This document shows positions 23,446-36,951 of a stretch of DNA of 64,000 nucleotides, piece after piece. Both the position numbers and the translations under genes were made by a program. A model generated the notes under the pieces. The model had not been told where the DNA came from. It was given only the letters and a program-made list of their open reading frames with translations, and did no database searches. Each line of letters begins with the position of its first letter. Position 1 is the stretch's first letter. This stretch comes from Thunnus maccoyii (Eukaryota; Chordata; Actinopteri; Scombriformes; Scombridae): positions 14,525,501-14,589,500 of the forward strand of contig NC_056551.1 in assembly GCF_910596095.1 (NCBI RefSeq), written 5' to 3'.

Positions 23446-26400
23446 GTAATTATTGGCTGTAGTTTCATTGTGTGTCATTGTATGTAAAGCCATTTTTTGT
23501 AGATTTTCCTGTGATTTTAACATCTTTCAAATAATTCTGATGACATCATTTTATTTGTTTGTAAAAAAGAAATGTTTATATGGGTGAAAATTTGATTTGC
23601 TTTTAGCCCATTAATCCATCAGGTCAGATCACACTGAGTGACTACCACTGAGGGGTGCCAAAGTCAGAAACGTCAATATGTACAGTAGCAGCTTTAAAGC
23701 TGCACTTATCAATATTTTTATATTAACAATTAATTGAATGACAATGTGCAATGTGAAAGGTGTGGCTCATACTGATCATCTGACTTCAGTAACTGTCAGC
23801 TCATTGTTTTGTTTTTACGGCCGGTAACTTTACTGTTTTGGTTCACTCTGACTGTTCTCATCAGTGTTGTTTCCAGCAGCAGCGGGCAGCTGTTTCCAGA
23901 GAAAAGGCTCTGATGAACCCTTTATGTTCTACTCACCCAGCACGAAACAGCAGGCAAACAAAGTTAGCAACTAGCTTGAGAACATTGTGGAGCATTAAGC
24001 AGCTTAAGATCCAGATATTTCCCTCAAAAGTTGGTGGAGTCCACAAAAGAGCTATAAGGAGTTATATTCAAGACTACCCATTGCCAAACCACAGTCCAGA
24101 TTTTTTTTTTTAATTCTTACATATGAGGTGGCAGCTCAAAGAAGTTTACACCCATGTAGGGCTTATATTTGCCAGGCGGCCAGAAACACAACTCCAAATA
24201 AATGTTAATGTTGCTCCATGTCTGCTGAATGTGGAAATAAACAATTGTTTGCTAACTTTATTATCTATTCCACAGCCCCCAATTGGCCAAAAAATCAGTC
24301 AATGCTGCTTTAAACTTGCATTAACCGATTTCATGGCCACTTGGGGGAAACAAGAAGTGAACACAACACCAACATATAACCTTTTAGACAACCAGCAATT
24401 ACAGAGCAACATTATCATTAATTTGGAGTTGAGTTTCAGTCCGCCTAATGTAAGTCCAATATTCACTTTTCTTTAGCTCTGTTTTTTGGTCTCAATCAAC
24501 TCCTGAGGGGAATATTTGGCTCTTTAGCTGCTAAATGCTCCACTATGTTCACCAGCTAGGTGCTAAATGTGTCTGTTTGCCAATTGGTACTGAGCAGGTA
24601 ATGTACAGTAGAGCTTTTCCTCTTGAAACAGCTGCCTGCTGTGGCTGAAAACGACACTAGTGAGCAGTGAGAGTGAACCAAAACAGTAGTTGCAGCCGGA
24701 CAGCTAAACAATGAGCTGAAACTCGGTATAATCTCTGTAAAGCTGAGAGCAGCTGCAGAGTCGGGTGATAATTTTCTGTAGGTTAATCACTACGAGCGGT
24801 GCCTTTGACATTACACACTGTCATTTGATACATTTTTATCACAAAAAATATTGATTATAGCCACAACTTAAGGCTAACTTATTTTTACTGTTCACATGGA
24901 TGCAACACATTTTGTGTCTATTAGCCAATCAGGATAACCAGCTTGCATCATGGTATGACTGTGTGAAACTGTAGCAACAGAGGAGGTACTCTACTCTACT
25001 GGTGCGATGGAGGTCTGTGATGGTCAGGTTTCTCTAGACACCTGGAGCCCCCTAAATGTGTGTTGCCCTGGGTGATGTATGGTGTCAGTCAATGGCCCAC
25101 GAGGAGTGCTATCTCTTTCAGGAGCCTAACTGCCACTTTGTGGCTACGTAACAGGATCCTGCACCATACTGGATAGACAGGGACAATGGAGCGCCCTCTC
25201 GGGTGATGGTCTCCGGCTCAGATAGACTTTCCTCTTCCACTGTAGCCTGACATCAAAATTTGATGTTTGCTGTGGTTGTGCATTTTGGACTTTTGTGTAT
25301 TACCTTGTACACGTGACTGTGTTTTATTTATGGGGTTAACTCTATGTTCATGTTGTTGCCATAAAGTCTTCAAGGCGCTCTGCACTGTCAAGTTTACATG
25401 AGATGAAAATGCTGTCAAGAAGAGTCACCTCTTATCTTGTGGCTCTTTGCTTTAGCATAATTGTCCATCCTCTTACAGCATAGTGTTGTTTTACCATCTG
25501 CCAGGTGTTCAGTAGGGGTCACGTTTCCTTTGAATGGCAGAAAATCTCTGCCCAGCGCTCAGTGCCCAGCCAGCAGCCTGCTCACAAAGACGTCCGCAGT
25601 GTGCCAACAACAGAAAGGACTAGCTGCTTGCTGCTTTTTAGGAAATGTCTGATTTTGCTGCAATACATGTTGGGCGTTGACAACAAAACTCAGGTCAGAA
25701 GGTGTTTTTCAGAGTTGGAGTTACTTACTGACAATGACAATGTAAGCCAGAGACTTTTTCTGCTTCTAGTTTTATTACTCTTGTAATGTTTTTTGGGGGG
25801 GAGGGAATGTAGATATTAAGTATGTTTAGAAAGGCTCTCAATTTCTCAGATTATACTATCACTACTGGTTGTTGGTGTTCTCTCCTTTTTTGTTTAACAT
25901 TTGATGAATTTGCCTCTCAGGTAAATCTGTATTGTGTTTGGGCCACTAAGTGTAAAACTGACTGTGTCATTTGATTTGTACATATTGTATATACAGTATA
26001 ATCAAATTTTCTGTCATTTTAAATGACATTCTTTGTCTTTTCAATATGTGAAACATTTTAAAACACTATAAGAAAAATGCTTTAAGTGGGCACAATAAAG
26101 CTCAAATTAATATTTATGAAATTACAGTGTGAGTTACAACATGCAGTGAATGTTTAAGTATTCACACATAGTTTTCACATAAAATAATCATGTGGAATAA
26201 AAAGAGTCTTTTTTCTGGCATGGCCTCCAGTCATGAAGCCAAATAGTAATATTCTGTTAAAGTGGTTGTGATCATGGGTGTTTAGTTGAGTTTTGTCTTC
26301 AGCATCATTTGATCAGTAAGTTCTTGTTTTTCTCCCTTGATTCATTTTTCTTTTTTCAAATGTATCAGTCGTGCAAACTAATATTTAGAGGTTTGCTGTA

Positions 26401-29400
26401 AATAATTAAAAATGTGTGTGTGTGAAAAAAACAGACTATTCTAGTTCTCTTTTTTAAAATGAATAAGGAGGAGGACAACTGAAATTAATTACTAAAATAT
26501 TCCTTCCTGTGATTTAGATTTGAAATTAAAGTTTGAAATAATGACTCTGACAAAGTACAAACATTTCATACAGAAAATTGTGAGAAGTATTGACACAATA
26601 ATGCAAGGATATTGTACGTATGTGCTCAGGCAACACATCTAACATATCTCTACAAACACAAAAAACAACACACACACACAGACACTCACAAATACATTTT
26701 TAGAATGAGATTTGCTTCCTTCGTCGTACATTCACTACATTATTAATGGTTTCCTATTGAAGGAAGTAGAGACTGTAATCTATCAGTGTTTCCTGTCATT
26801 CCGCTGTCCTTTCCCCTCAATAAAACCAGATGTTTAGTTGTGAAAAAGGTACTGAGGCACACACATCAGGGACCTTCAGGGTAGGTAACTTTTTTGCACT
26901 TTTTCCTGGAAAAACTTTGTTGAACATTTTAATGATCATATGCGGGTTTCAGGATGTGATTTATTGTGACATTTTGCAGTAAATTTCTGCTGGTTCAGTA
27001 GAACAACAGCTTGTTTTACTGGAGAAGGATCTGTGAGTGTCAGTTACTCCAACTTGGGGACCGCTCAATTTGGCAGTGATGAGAGCCAAACTACTGAAGC
27101 ATAATACTGGGTGGCTCTTTCATAGCATCGTAATTAAAGTGCATTGAGTTTTCCGATTATTTTACCTGGCACATCTTCAGTTGTGCTTTTAAGTAGCAGA
27201 ACATCTTCTGTGTTTATGCATAATGAACATAATTACTTCTGCATTATTTACTTCAGTTAAGTTTATATTTGTGTCACTGACTGTTGAAGCCTGTAGTGAA
27301 TTGTCATTTAAAAAAGTGTGGGTGGAGTATTTGGTGTTTTCTCTGTCCTTGCCACATACGTGACTGATGGCTCTTTAGGGAACACAGAAACAGATTAGAT
27401 AGTGCCGGCTGAATTTATATTTATCATGAGCATAAAGGATGTAGCCAAGGCCACCAACTGTTCTGACTACAAGTCACAGATATAGAGAAAAACAGGCAGG
27501 AAATGAGTTCCCCTTTTGGGAAATATATATATTCTAGGTTGTCCATATTGGGGCCATATGTGTGTATGTGTTCATGGGTGGTGACAACCTCAACAAAAAC
27601 AGATAACCTTTGAGGAAAACAGGACACGAAGGACCGGACATATAGGCTTGGTCTTAACAGAGGGGAGAACTGGGCCAAAAATAAGAAAAATGTCATAGAG
27701 AGCAATTAATTGTATCATCAAAGTCTCATAAAATGCATAAAACAGTTTTTTCATGTTACATACTTCTGTTTTGATGCCTTGTTTACTTGCCATGTCACTT
27801 ATGTGTTCCTGCTCGGGCGCAGAGCCTGGATGAGCGGTGTAACCGGATCCTGAGGAACATGGAGGCCTCCCTGACAGCCCGGGATCGCGTGGGCATCCAG
27901 GATTTTGTTCTCCTGGACGCCTACACAAGTGAAAGTGCCTTCCTGGACAACCTGAGGAAACGCTTCCATGAGAATCTCATTTACGTGAGTCCTTCCTGTG
28001 TGCGGTGTCATTCTGGATAACCAACTGCGCTTTTTCTCTTACTCTAATTAAACCTCGACCTTCAACCCAACAAGGTTCCTAATGCTGTGTTCCCTTCTGC
28101 TGAATCTGGCACCTTGTGTTGCTGAAACAGCAGCTCCTGTTCTTTTCGTTTGCAGAGTGAGCACTCTAAAGGTCACCGCTGTCTGTGAGGTCATGACAAG
28201 TGATTAACCAAACTTATTGCTTTTGAGAAGGACAAAATTACTTATCAGTGGAGTGATACATAGATACCACACTGCAGGAAGCCTTATTTTAATGCCATAT
28301 AATGTTGAAGAAAAAACATGATTTATGAAATAACAGGCCAGAAAGCTCATGTGAAAGAGGTGATGACCATGACTTGCTTTTCTTGTCTTTCTCTGCAGAC
28401 CTACATAGGGACGCTCCTGGTGTCAGTCAACCCGTATAAAGAGATAGACATCTACAGCAAGAAGCAAATGGATACCTACATGGGTGTAAACTTCTTTGAG
28501 CTGCCACCTCATATGTAAGAATTAAAAAAAAAATCTGGACTGTGGTTTGGCAATGGGTAGTCTTGAAAAATGTTGCTTATGCAGGAGTGTTGAATGCTAC
28601 ATTGTGTTCAGGACAAACATGTAGACGTTGCGAGATGCCAAAAGTCAAAGTCTGAATTTTAAAAGCAGACTGAATTTGACCCATCACTGTCCTTTCAGTT
28701 ATGCGCTGGCGGACAATGTCTTCCGCACCATGCTGTCTGAGTTCAACAACCATTTCATCCTGATCTCTGGGGAGAGTGGGGCCGGCAAGACTGAGGCCTC
28801 CAAGAAAATCCTGCAATTCTATGCTGTCAGCTGTCCAAGTACCAAACTCCTGAACAACGTCCGAGACAGACTGCTTCTCTCCAATCCAGTGCTTGAGGTC
28901 AGTGTCATAAAAAGTGGATCTGTGTATTGTGTTAGCCCATTGTTAAATTTAATTTATTTTATACCTTCCAGGCTTTCGGAAATGCCAAAACCCTGAAGAA
29001 TGACAACTCAAGCCGCTTTGGGAAATACATGGACATCCAGTTCGACCACCAGGTGGACTGAAATAACCTCATTATTACTAGTGTGTATTACAATGTCAAT
29101 ATGAAGTTGGGTTATGGATTACCTTTCTCCCTCAGGGTGGTGCAGTTGGTGGTCACATTCTCAGTTACTTGCTGGAGAAGTCACGCGTGGTCCACCAGAA
29201 CCACGGAGAGAGAAACTTCCACATCTTTTACCAGCTGGTGGAGGGCGGAGAGGAAGATCTGCTACGCTGGCTTGGCCTGGAGAGGAACTGCCAACACTAC
29301 AGTTACCTGGTGCAGGTCAGTGAAAAAGCACTTTTTTTTTTACAAAATCTGGTGTAACAAAAACCTTCAAAAATGTATTTTGTTCTTTGTCTCCTCCAGG

Positions 29401-32400
29401 GTGATTGTGCCAAAGTGAGCTCTATCAATGATAAAAGTGATTGGAGGACAGTGCAGAAAGCCCTCTCTGTCATAGAGTTCAGTGAGACTGATATTGAGGT
29501 GAGGTTATACTGTACACATTAAAACCTTTATATAAAAACATACATGACACATTTTACTGGTGATTCATCAACTATTTCTCCCCGGGTGTAATGCAGCACC
29601 TGTTTGGAATTATTGCTAGCGTGCTCCACTTGGGAAACATCAAGTTTGAAGCAGATACTCGAGGATACGCCACTCTCAACGGCAACCAGGAGATGCACTG
29701 GGTGTCAAAGGTGAGAACCAAACAAATTCTTTTGTCTATCTTCATGTTATTTCCTGATGGAGATCGGGGAGAGAGAGTTGCTGTTGCATAACCAGTTTTG
29801 CTTTGCCTTTGCTTTGCAGTTGCTGGGGATTCCTATTCAGGTGCTACAACAGGGCTTAACCCACAGGAAGATTGAAGCCAAAACCGAGGAGGTGACTTGA
29901 TTGCTTTCGCTTAATTCATATAATGAAATATGTTATTTGTTATGCTGATTTTTTAAAATGATCTATCTTTTTCTGACATTAAAGGTGTTAAGTCCCTTCT
30001 CTGTGGATCACGCTGTATACGCCAGGGATGCCCTTGCCAAAGCCATCTATGGCCGCACTTTCAACTGGCTGGTCAACAAGATCAATGAATCATTAGCTAA
30101 CCAGGTGAGCAAACAATATAGATGTACCTAAAAAAAGCAATTTGCTCTCTTTTTAATCTTGACCAGCCAGACCTGTCTCATCAATCTCATAGAAAAGTGG
30201 GATAACAAGAGTTTAGTAAACCTTTAAGAAGTCATATGAGTGATTGTGGGTTTGAAAACATCCAAATCTGGAAACAGCACATCTGGCTAATATTTTCTTT
30301 GGGCTACCTTTCTCTATGTAATGTAATTTCATTGTTTTGAAGTAACACTATGAGCTTGAATTTCGCAAGAGAGGCCTGGCTACACAAGTCTATAGCACAT
30401 AATCCATGTACAGTTAAAAACCAGAATGCATGATGTCTGGGTAAATTTTATTTAGGATTCCTCCAGGAAGACAGTAATTGGTCTACTGGACATCTATGGG
30501 TTCGAGGTTTTCAATGTGAACAGGTGAGAACACATACAGATGAATTGGTTCTTCAACGATGAAATGAAGTGTGAAATGAAGAATCCGGAGCTGACGGCAC
30601 CTGTGGTTTATTTTAGCTTTGAGCAGTTTTGCATCAACTACTGCAATGAGAAGCTGCAGCAGCTTTTCATCCAGCTGACCCTGAAGTCAGAGCAAGAGGA
30701 GTACGAGATGGAAGGGATTGAAGTAATAAACACTTTTATTACCAACTACATTTATGTCTCACAGCGCTATAAACAACACCGACATTATAATTCACTTTTG
30801 TCTTTCTCATTTTTTAATACACAGTGGGAACCAGTGCCATTTTTCAACAACAAGATAATCTGTGACCTTGTGGAGGAGAAACACAGAGGAATCATCTCAT
30901 TATTGGTTAAGACATGATTGAGTTATGATTCTGCAAAAAGACAAACAATACTAAAACTGTTGAATTACTGATGCTTGTCCTCTCCTACAGGACGAGGAAT
31001 GTTTACGTCCCGGAGAGGCCACAGATCTCACCTTCCTGGAAAAGATGGAGGAAAAGATAAGTGGTCACCCTCATTTTGTCACGTGAGTTCTACGCTTCTG
31101 CTTTACAGTAAATGCACATTACATGCACATGGCGAAGGAATATGACCCAGCAGCCAGACCTGCTAGAAACACTCATATAATAGACACTAATCTTTACAAA
31201 CTTTTCCCCTCCTGCAGACATAAACTTGCAGATCAGAAAACAAGGAAAACACTGGGCAGAGGAGACTTCCGCCTCTTACACTATGCTGGCGAGGTTACAT
31301 ACTGTGTAATTGGTGAGATATAGCTTCAACACTGAAATATTGTCTCTTGTATATTCATTAACACACACTTGAACCTGAAATACCGCCATATTTTTTGTGC
31401 AAGCTAAATAATATGTGGCTGTCTCTAATTAAATTAGAGTTTTTCTTCTAAACTTTCAGGATTCTTGGACAAAAACAATGATCTCCTGTATCGAAATGGA
31501 AAAGAGGTAATTTTGTTTCATTTTGATTGGATGATGATTCCTAGAAAATTAAAAAATTTATAATTTGATTGATTGTTTTATACATTGCCTGTCACAGACA
31601 TAGATGCAACATCTCCTACATATCTATAGTCATGTATCTATTTTTTTATCCTTGAAGAAAGTAAATAGTAATGAGAATTAAGTTGTATAACTGCTAATTA
31701 CTATTTCACATTAAATTATTATTTACGGGATATATGACTATAATGACGGGTGGTCAACAACAGTTTTCCTGTTCTTTTTAAGGTCATGCGACAGTCCAAA
31801 AATGCTATTATCAAACATTGTTTTCCTTCAACTGAACCAGACAGCAAGAGGAGACCAGAAACTGTAAGAAATTATTCAAATGATGATGCTCAATGACTCA
31901 TTGATTTTATTATTTACATAACTACTATACACAAACTGTCAATACTCATATTCCTGCCATTTTCCTGTGTCTCCTCAGGTGGTGACTCAGTTTAAGAGCA
32001 GTCTGGTGGGTTTGACCGAGATCTTAATGTCCAAAGAGCCTTGGTACGTCCGCTGCATTAAACCCAATGAAGCCAAACAGCCAGGTGAGGTCTTGTGTCC
32101 TAAACATCCTCCATTTCTGTAAAGATATTAGAGCTTCAACCAAGCTTTGTAGCATAATATATAGTTTACATGTATGTTCAGCCTATACTCAGCCTATGAG
32201 CACATGTAGAACAGAAGCACTGCTGTGTCTCCTGCAGGACGCTTTGATGACGTGTTGGTGAGACATCAGGTGAAATACCTGGGGCTGATGGAGCACCTGA
32301 GGGTCAGGCGTGCTGGGTTTGCTTACCGCCGCAAATATGAGATCTTCCTCCAGAGGTAGCTAATCAAAAATCCCAATGCACAAGAAATTACTTTTTCTTG

Positions 32401-35400
32401 CAGAAGACGTTTGGCACACTCTCATTTTTGCCATGGACACATTCACTGCTGGTGTTAGTCTAAACTATAAAGCTGTGTGTGAGCGTGTGGTCTTCTTCTT
32501 CTTGTGCTCAGGTACAAGCCTCTGTGTCCAGACACCTGGCCCAACTGGAAAGGTACTGCTGCAGAAGGTGTGCGGTGCCTGATCAAACACCTGGGCTACA
32601 AGTCTGATGAGTACAAGATGGGCAGGTAGGCAGATGTTAATGGATGGGTGTCATATAGGTGCTGGTTCACCTGGAATAGATTCCAGTCTCATTGTCTCAT
32701 TGTTTGTCTCTTTCCCTCAAGGACAAAAATTTTCATCCGCCACCCCAGAACTCTATTTGCAACTGAGGATGCTTTTCAGGTCTGCAAACACAAGCTAGGT
32801 GAGACATGGCTCCGTAAATTCAGTTGTAGTGTTGGAAAAACATAATGAAACTTCTGATGATTAACTAGTTCACTGTCATTGTTGCAGCAACAAGGATTCA
32901 AGCCAAGTACAAAGGCTACAGGGTGAAAGGAGACTTCATCAAGCAGCGAGAGGCCGGTTAGTGTTAAAATGCACACAAGTTTGTTTAAAGGCAAAAAGCT
33001 TTCTCCTGACTCCATGGCGGTATATTTAAGATATTACTTTTTATTACCTTGCATTATTTAAACAGCCACTAAGATTGAGAACTGCTGGAGAGGTCTGCTG
33101 GCTAGAAAGGAGAGAGAAAAGAGGGCATGGGCTGTCAAGGTCATCAAGAAGTAAGTTAAGAGATGAGAGGTGGCAATGAGATATGATTTTGATGGTAATG
33201 GGAACGATGGCTGTGAGAGAATGAGCTTACCTGTCTGTTGATCTGTTCTAGGTTCATCAAAGGTTTCATGACCAGAAATCAGCCAGCCTGTGTTGACAAC
33301 AGTGAGTACCTGGCGTATGTAAGGCAAAACTACCTCACTCGGCTGAGGGAAAACCTTCCCAAAACAGTCCTGGAAAAGGACTCTTGGCTAACCCCTCCGC
33401 CTATAATGAAAGAGGTGTGTGACACTTTCTTTTCTCACAAACTGCTTCCACAAGACTGCATGCTTGTTGGGCTCATGTTGGTACTTTTGGTAATACCTGC
33501 GCCCTGTAAAAGTGTAAAATCAAACAGCTCATGTAAAATCTTTTGTAGGCGTCCCAGCTTCTGAAGAAACTCTACATTCGCATCATGGTACAGAAGTATG
33601 TTCGAGGAATCACTCCACAGAGGAAATCACAGGTACAATCCACTGTCTTTGATACACAAAGTTACAAACATTACTGTAGGAATCACAATACATCCAATCC
33701 ATTTAAATTCATTTTGGAGGTAGTTTGTGGGCAATGCTTCAGTGCCAGATACATTTCTCTCAGGAAGTTTATCTTATCTCATCTTACTCTCTGTTTCCAG
33801 CTTCTGTTAAAAGTACAGACCAGCTCCATGTTCAAAGGAAAAAAAGAAAACTACCCCTTCAGTGTGTGCAGACCATTCATGGACACCAGGATAGGCAAGA
33901 CCCCAGGATTATTTTCTTATCATTAAGTCTTATGAGGAAAATTACATCATCATAATAATATATTGTTTGTTTTTTCTATTAAGGTGTGGAAGACATAAGT
34001 ATCAAAGTACTTCAGATGATTCGGCATGAGCACATCAAGGTAAACTAATATTGGACCTTACTTAGCATCTTTGTCATCTTTTTTATCGACCCTGACCTTG
34101 TTTATTTCCCTCCCACAGTACAGCGTGCCAGTGGTGAAGTACGACAGGAATGGGTTCAGGCCTCGTCTCCGGCAGCTCATCTTCACCCAGGAAGCTGTCT
34201 ACCTGGTTGAAGAGGCCAAGATCAAGCAGCGGATAGATTACACTTCTCTGAAAGGTAAGGAGTGAGATAACAAGATAGAATATCATTATCTGTAAGGAAA
34301 GCCATACACACATTTGAAACTTGCTGCTGTAGTCACATGTGATTTAAGCTTTAAAGATGACTCCTTTACAGGTGTGTCGGTCAGCAACCTGAGTGACAAC
34401 TTCCTGATCCTTCATGTCATATGCGATGACATCAAGCAAAAGGTAGATGGATCAACAAACTGTTGTCTACAGCGTCAGTGTTTTGTCTTTTTTAATCTCT
34501 AAATCACCATATCTAATGTGAAGGAACTGATGGAGAGCTGGTTAACCCAAACTGAAGAAGTTTTCAGGAGACCGGGATGTCTTACGCAGGAACATTTACT
34601 TAAGGAGATCAAGGAGAACAGAGTTAACAGTACAAGTGAAATCACTGAGTAATGCCACTCAATTCTGCTGGTCTACTTCAGGACATGGAGTATTTAAACC
34701 CTTCACCAAATTCTTACCATACTATGTGTCCAAATAAGGTTATTCTTTAGCCATCTATGCCTCTATTGGATATTGAACTATAGACACTTTACTATAGACA
34801 GTTAACTGAAGTCATGTAGACTGTGCATAGGTCACATGCAATACATTTTTAGAGGAGACCAGTCTGACTGTCTCTCAAAACACAGCATATCTCTACCAGA
34901 CCTTGGTTACCATGGGAGACAGCAAGCCTTATCAGGCAGAGATGAACCGCTCTGAAAGAAACAGGTCATGACCTACTGCTCCTAGAATTGCAGATGATCA
35001 GAGAATGACCCGGGGAACACTGTGTCATTTTACCTTTAGGTAAAAAGGGAAATAATTCCCCCACATCTAACATTTGCAGGACTGATAACTTTTGTTCTTT
35101 CAGGGAGATCTGGTTCTGCAGTGTGACTACCTGTTTGAGGCCTTGACTAAGCTGTGTGTTATTGCCAACAAGCAGAACTACATCAAAGTGGTCCAGGGCA
35201 GGTAGAGAGTCTGGATTGTATATAGCAATATATAAAAAATTAAATAAATATTTAAATTAGGAGTAAAACCCACAAATGATCCTAATCCAGTGAAAACATG
35301 TTATTGTCATGTGCAGTGTGCGGTTTGACATCCAGCCTGGCAGAGAGGGGTTTGTTGACTTCAAGAGTGGTCAGGAGTCAATGGTCTACAGGGCAAAGAA

Positions 35401-35524
35401 CGGCCATTTGATGGTGGTGAGTGTTGAGGGATCAGGTTAAGACAATGACGAATTATTATTCATTTTAACAACTGACTAAGATCTTTTTTTTCTTTAGGAA
35501 TCGACAAGAACAAAGTCCAGATGA
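23416..35524 (+). CDS. myo1h: Unconventional myosin-Ih
   Basis: Thirty-two exons in consistent phase give 1046 residues, close to the ~1030-1060 usual for MYO1C/MYO1H. They start 23416 (tentative), 27823, 28399, 28699, 28972, 29136, 29400, 29597, 29820, 29985, 30456, 30617, 30825, 30991, 31218, 31460, 31783, 31979, 32238, 32512, 32722, 32888, 33066, 33252, 33549, 33801, 33984, 34119, 34372, 35104, 35317 and 35498. The motor spans residues ~30-715 with P-loop GESGAGKT (127-134), switch [11 protein letters not shown] and switch [12 protein letters not shown]. Three IQ-like segments (~715-790: [36 protein letters not shown]) bind calmodulin light chains. The basic TH1 tail (~850-1046) binds acidic lipids. 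Class I myosins link membranes to actin. MYO1H is preferred over MYO1C from [20 protein letters not shown] and from SVOP/SSH1 synteny. The intron after 33894 uses GC-AG. Confidence 0.93.
23692..24860. mobile_element. Foldback/MITE with ~200-bp inverted repeats
   Basis: The left arm, about 23692-23912, matches the reverse complement of about 24600-24860. Shared blocks are atcaatattttt, gtcagctcattgttt, actgttttggttcactct and ggcagctgtttcc. The ~700 bp centre holds a second MITE-like end near 24265-24350 but no transposase. It lies in myo1h intron 1. Confidence 0.7.
24861..27822. other. Remainder of myo1h intron 1
   Basis: AT-rich intron sequence with a short CA run near 26670. Near 26821-26883 is a short leader-like stretch ending in a gtaggt donor-like site that I could not confirm as an exon. 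No gene is seen. Confidence 0.45.
33895..33983 (+). other. myo1h: GC-AG intron in myo1h
   Basis: Exon 33801-33894 ends ATA G and is followed by gcaaga rather than gt. The next exon opens at 33984 after ttaag. Only this GC donor keeps the RIGVEDI reading across the junction. The flanks (TAG|gcaaga) resemble known GC-type donors. Confidence 0.75.
34443..35103. other. Large myo1h intron, nothing recognised
   Basis: A 661-bp intron between exons 34372-34442 and 35104-35201. I see no exon or repeat family I can name. Confidence 0.5.
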
Positions 35525-35931
35525 TGACGCCAGTGATTCGAGATGTTGCTCCTCTCTGTCTCAGAGCTGCAAAGTTTAGTAACAGCCATGCTTTCTCTGG
35601 CTGTTGCCAATAACTTGTGTTTTATGTCAGCTGATTTTTACTTTTTGCATCTTTATGACAATGTAACACGATGAAGTATATGTTATTTTCACACCATTAC
35701 TGCCAATTCTTTAGTTTTAGAGAGTGGACAACATGCTCAGAGCAGAGCCTCGCCAGAATATCAGTGGGTCTGCTTGCTCCTAATGTCTACAATATATATC
35801 ACCCCTGTGTGTATTAAACAGTCCACCTCAGATTCATGCACATATACTGCACCAATATTAATATTAACAGAAGCACTTGTAATCGTTTTTAAGTAAATGT
35901 ACTGTACCTGAAATCCTGTCTGGATGTTAGC

Positions 35932-35937
35932 AATAAA
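35932..35937 (+). other. myo1h: Polyadenylation signal AATAAA, myo1h
   Basis: First canonical signal after the stop at 35524, giving a ~430 bp 3' UTR. Confidence 0.6.
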
Positions 35938-35959
35938 GAAAAACATTAACGTGTGAAGC

Positions 35960-36951
35960 CATGAATGTAACAATGTTTATAATACCTCACCCATGTTTAC
36001 CTTTACATTAAAACATGTTAAACCATGATACCGCTTCTGTGAAGTATCCATATCTCCTGGAAATTAGTTGAAAACACACCAACACATTTCATATGGATGC
36101 TTGACAATCACTGAAGCACTGTGATGATTCCCAAGGCAGCAGCTCCTCCCACTGGTCTACTGTTGGCCCTACAGGTCTCCATCTCAGCATCTCAGGGAAT
36201 GTTTTTATCAGCACTTTCAATTAGTCATGCAGAGAATGAAATTTGCACACACCGTCATCTTTAAAGTCACGTCATCATGATGCCAGAGGCGAAATAAGCA
36301 CATGATGCACAAGACATTAGTCATTAGTCAAAGCTGTATGTTGACAGTAGTTTACCATGTTGGCATATTAACATTAGCATATCAATATGCACAAAGTTTC
36401 ACACTCATAACTCAGATTTTTATTTCATTTTATTCCTAATCCTATGAATCAATGTTTGGCACATATTGTCCTCTTCAGGACAAGAAGGCATTATTATCAA
36501 ATGCATCACAATTACAGATGTGCAGGTCTTCTCCCATCTCAAATGTCAACCTTTAGTTCAAGAGTTCAACATGCTCAAAGTTAGCATTTTAACATGCTAA
36601 AGTACATGCTTGCCTAGAATATTAGTTTTATATTATTGTACACTGATACGATATGTTTTATTGAGCTATTATCTCCAATTGCAGTGTCTTGATAAATTGG
36701 ATTTGTGTCTAAATGTGATAAGTATGAGCCAGGATGAGGTTCTGATATACAATCTACACTAACAAACTCAAAGGTCAAAGGTGATCATGTGAGGGTAAAT
36801 AAAAGATTGTTACCCTAATGACGTCTGGTTGATGATTAAACAGATGCTTGTAAAAGCCTGTGATCAAAGGGCCAAGGTTTCAAAAAATGCTGAGTATATC
36901 TACTCGTGATAGTTGTAGAAGCAGCTAAGCGTGTGAAACGTACACTCTGTC
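35960..36951. other. myo1h-susd2 intergenic region
   Basis: About 1 kb of AT-rich sequence that must include the susd2 promoter. No obvious TATA box in the expected position and no gene is seen. Confidence 0.5.

Noticed and set aside
23418-23446. Initially placed the myo1h first ATG two bases later
   Set aside because: Recounting the line puts ATG at 23416-23418 and the donor at 23446.
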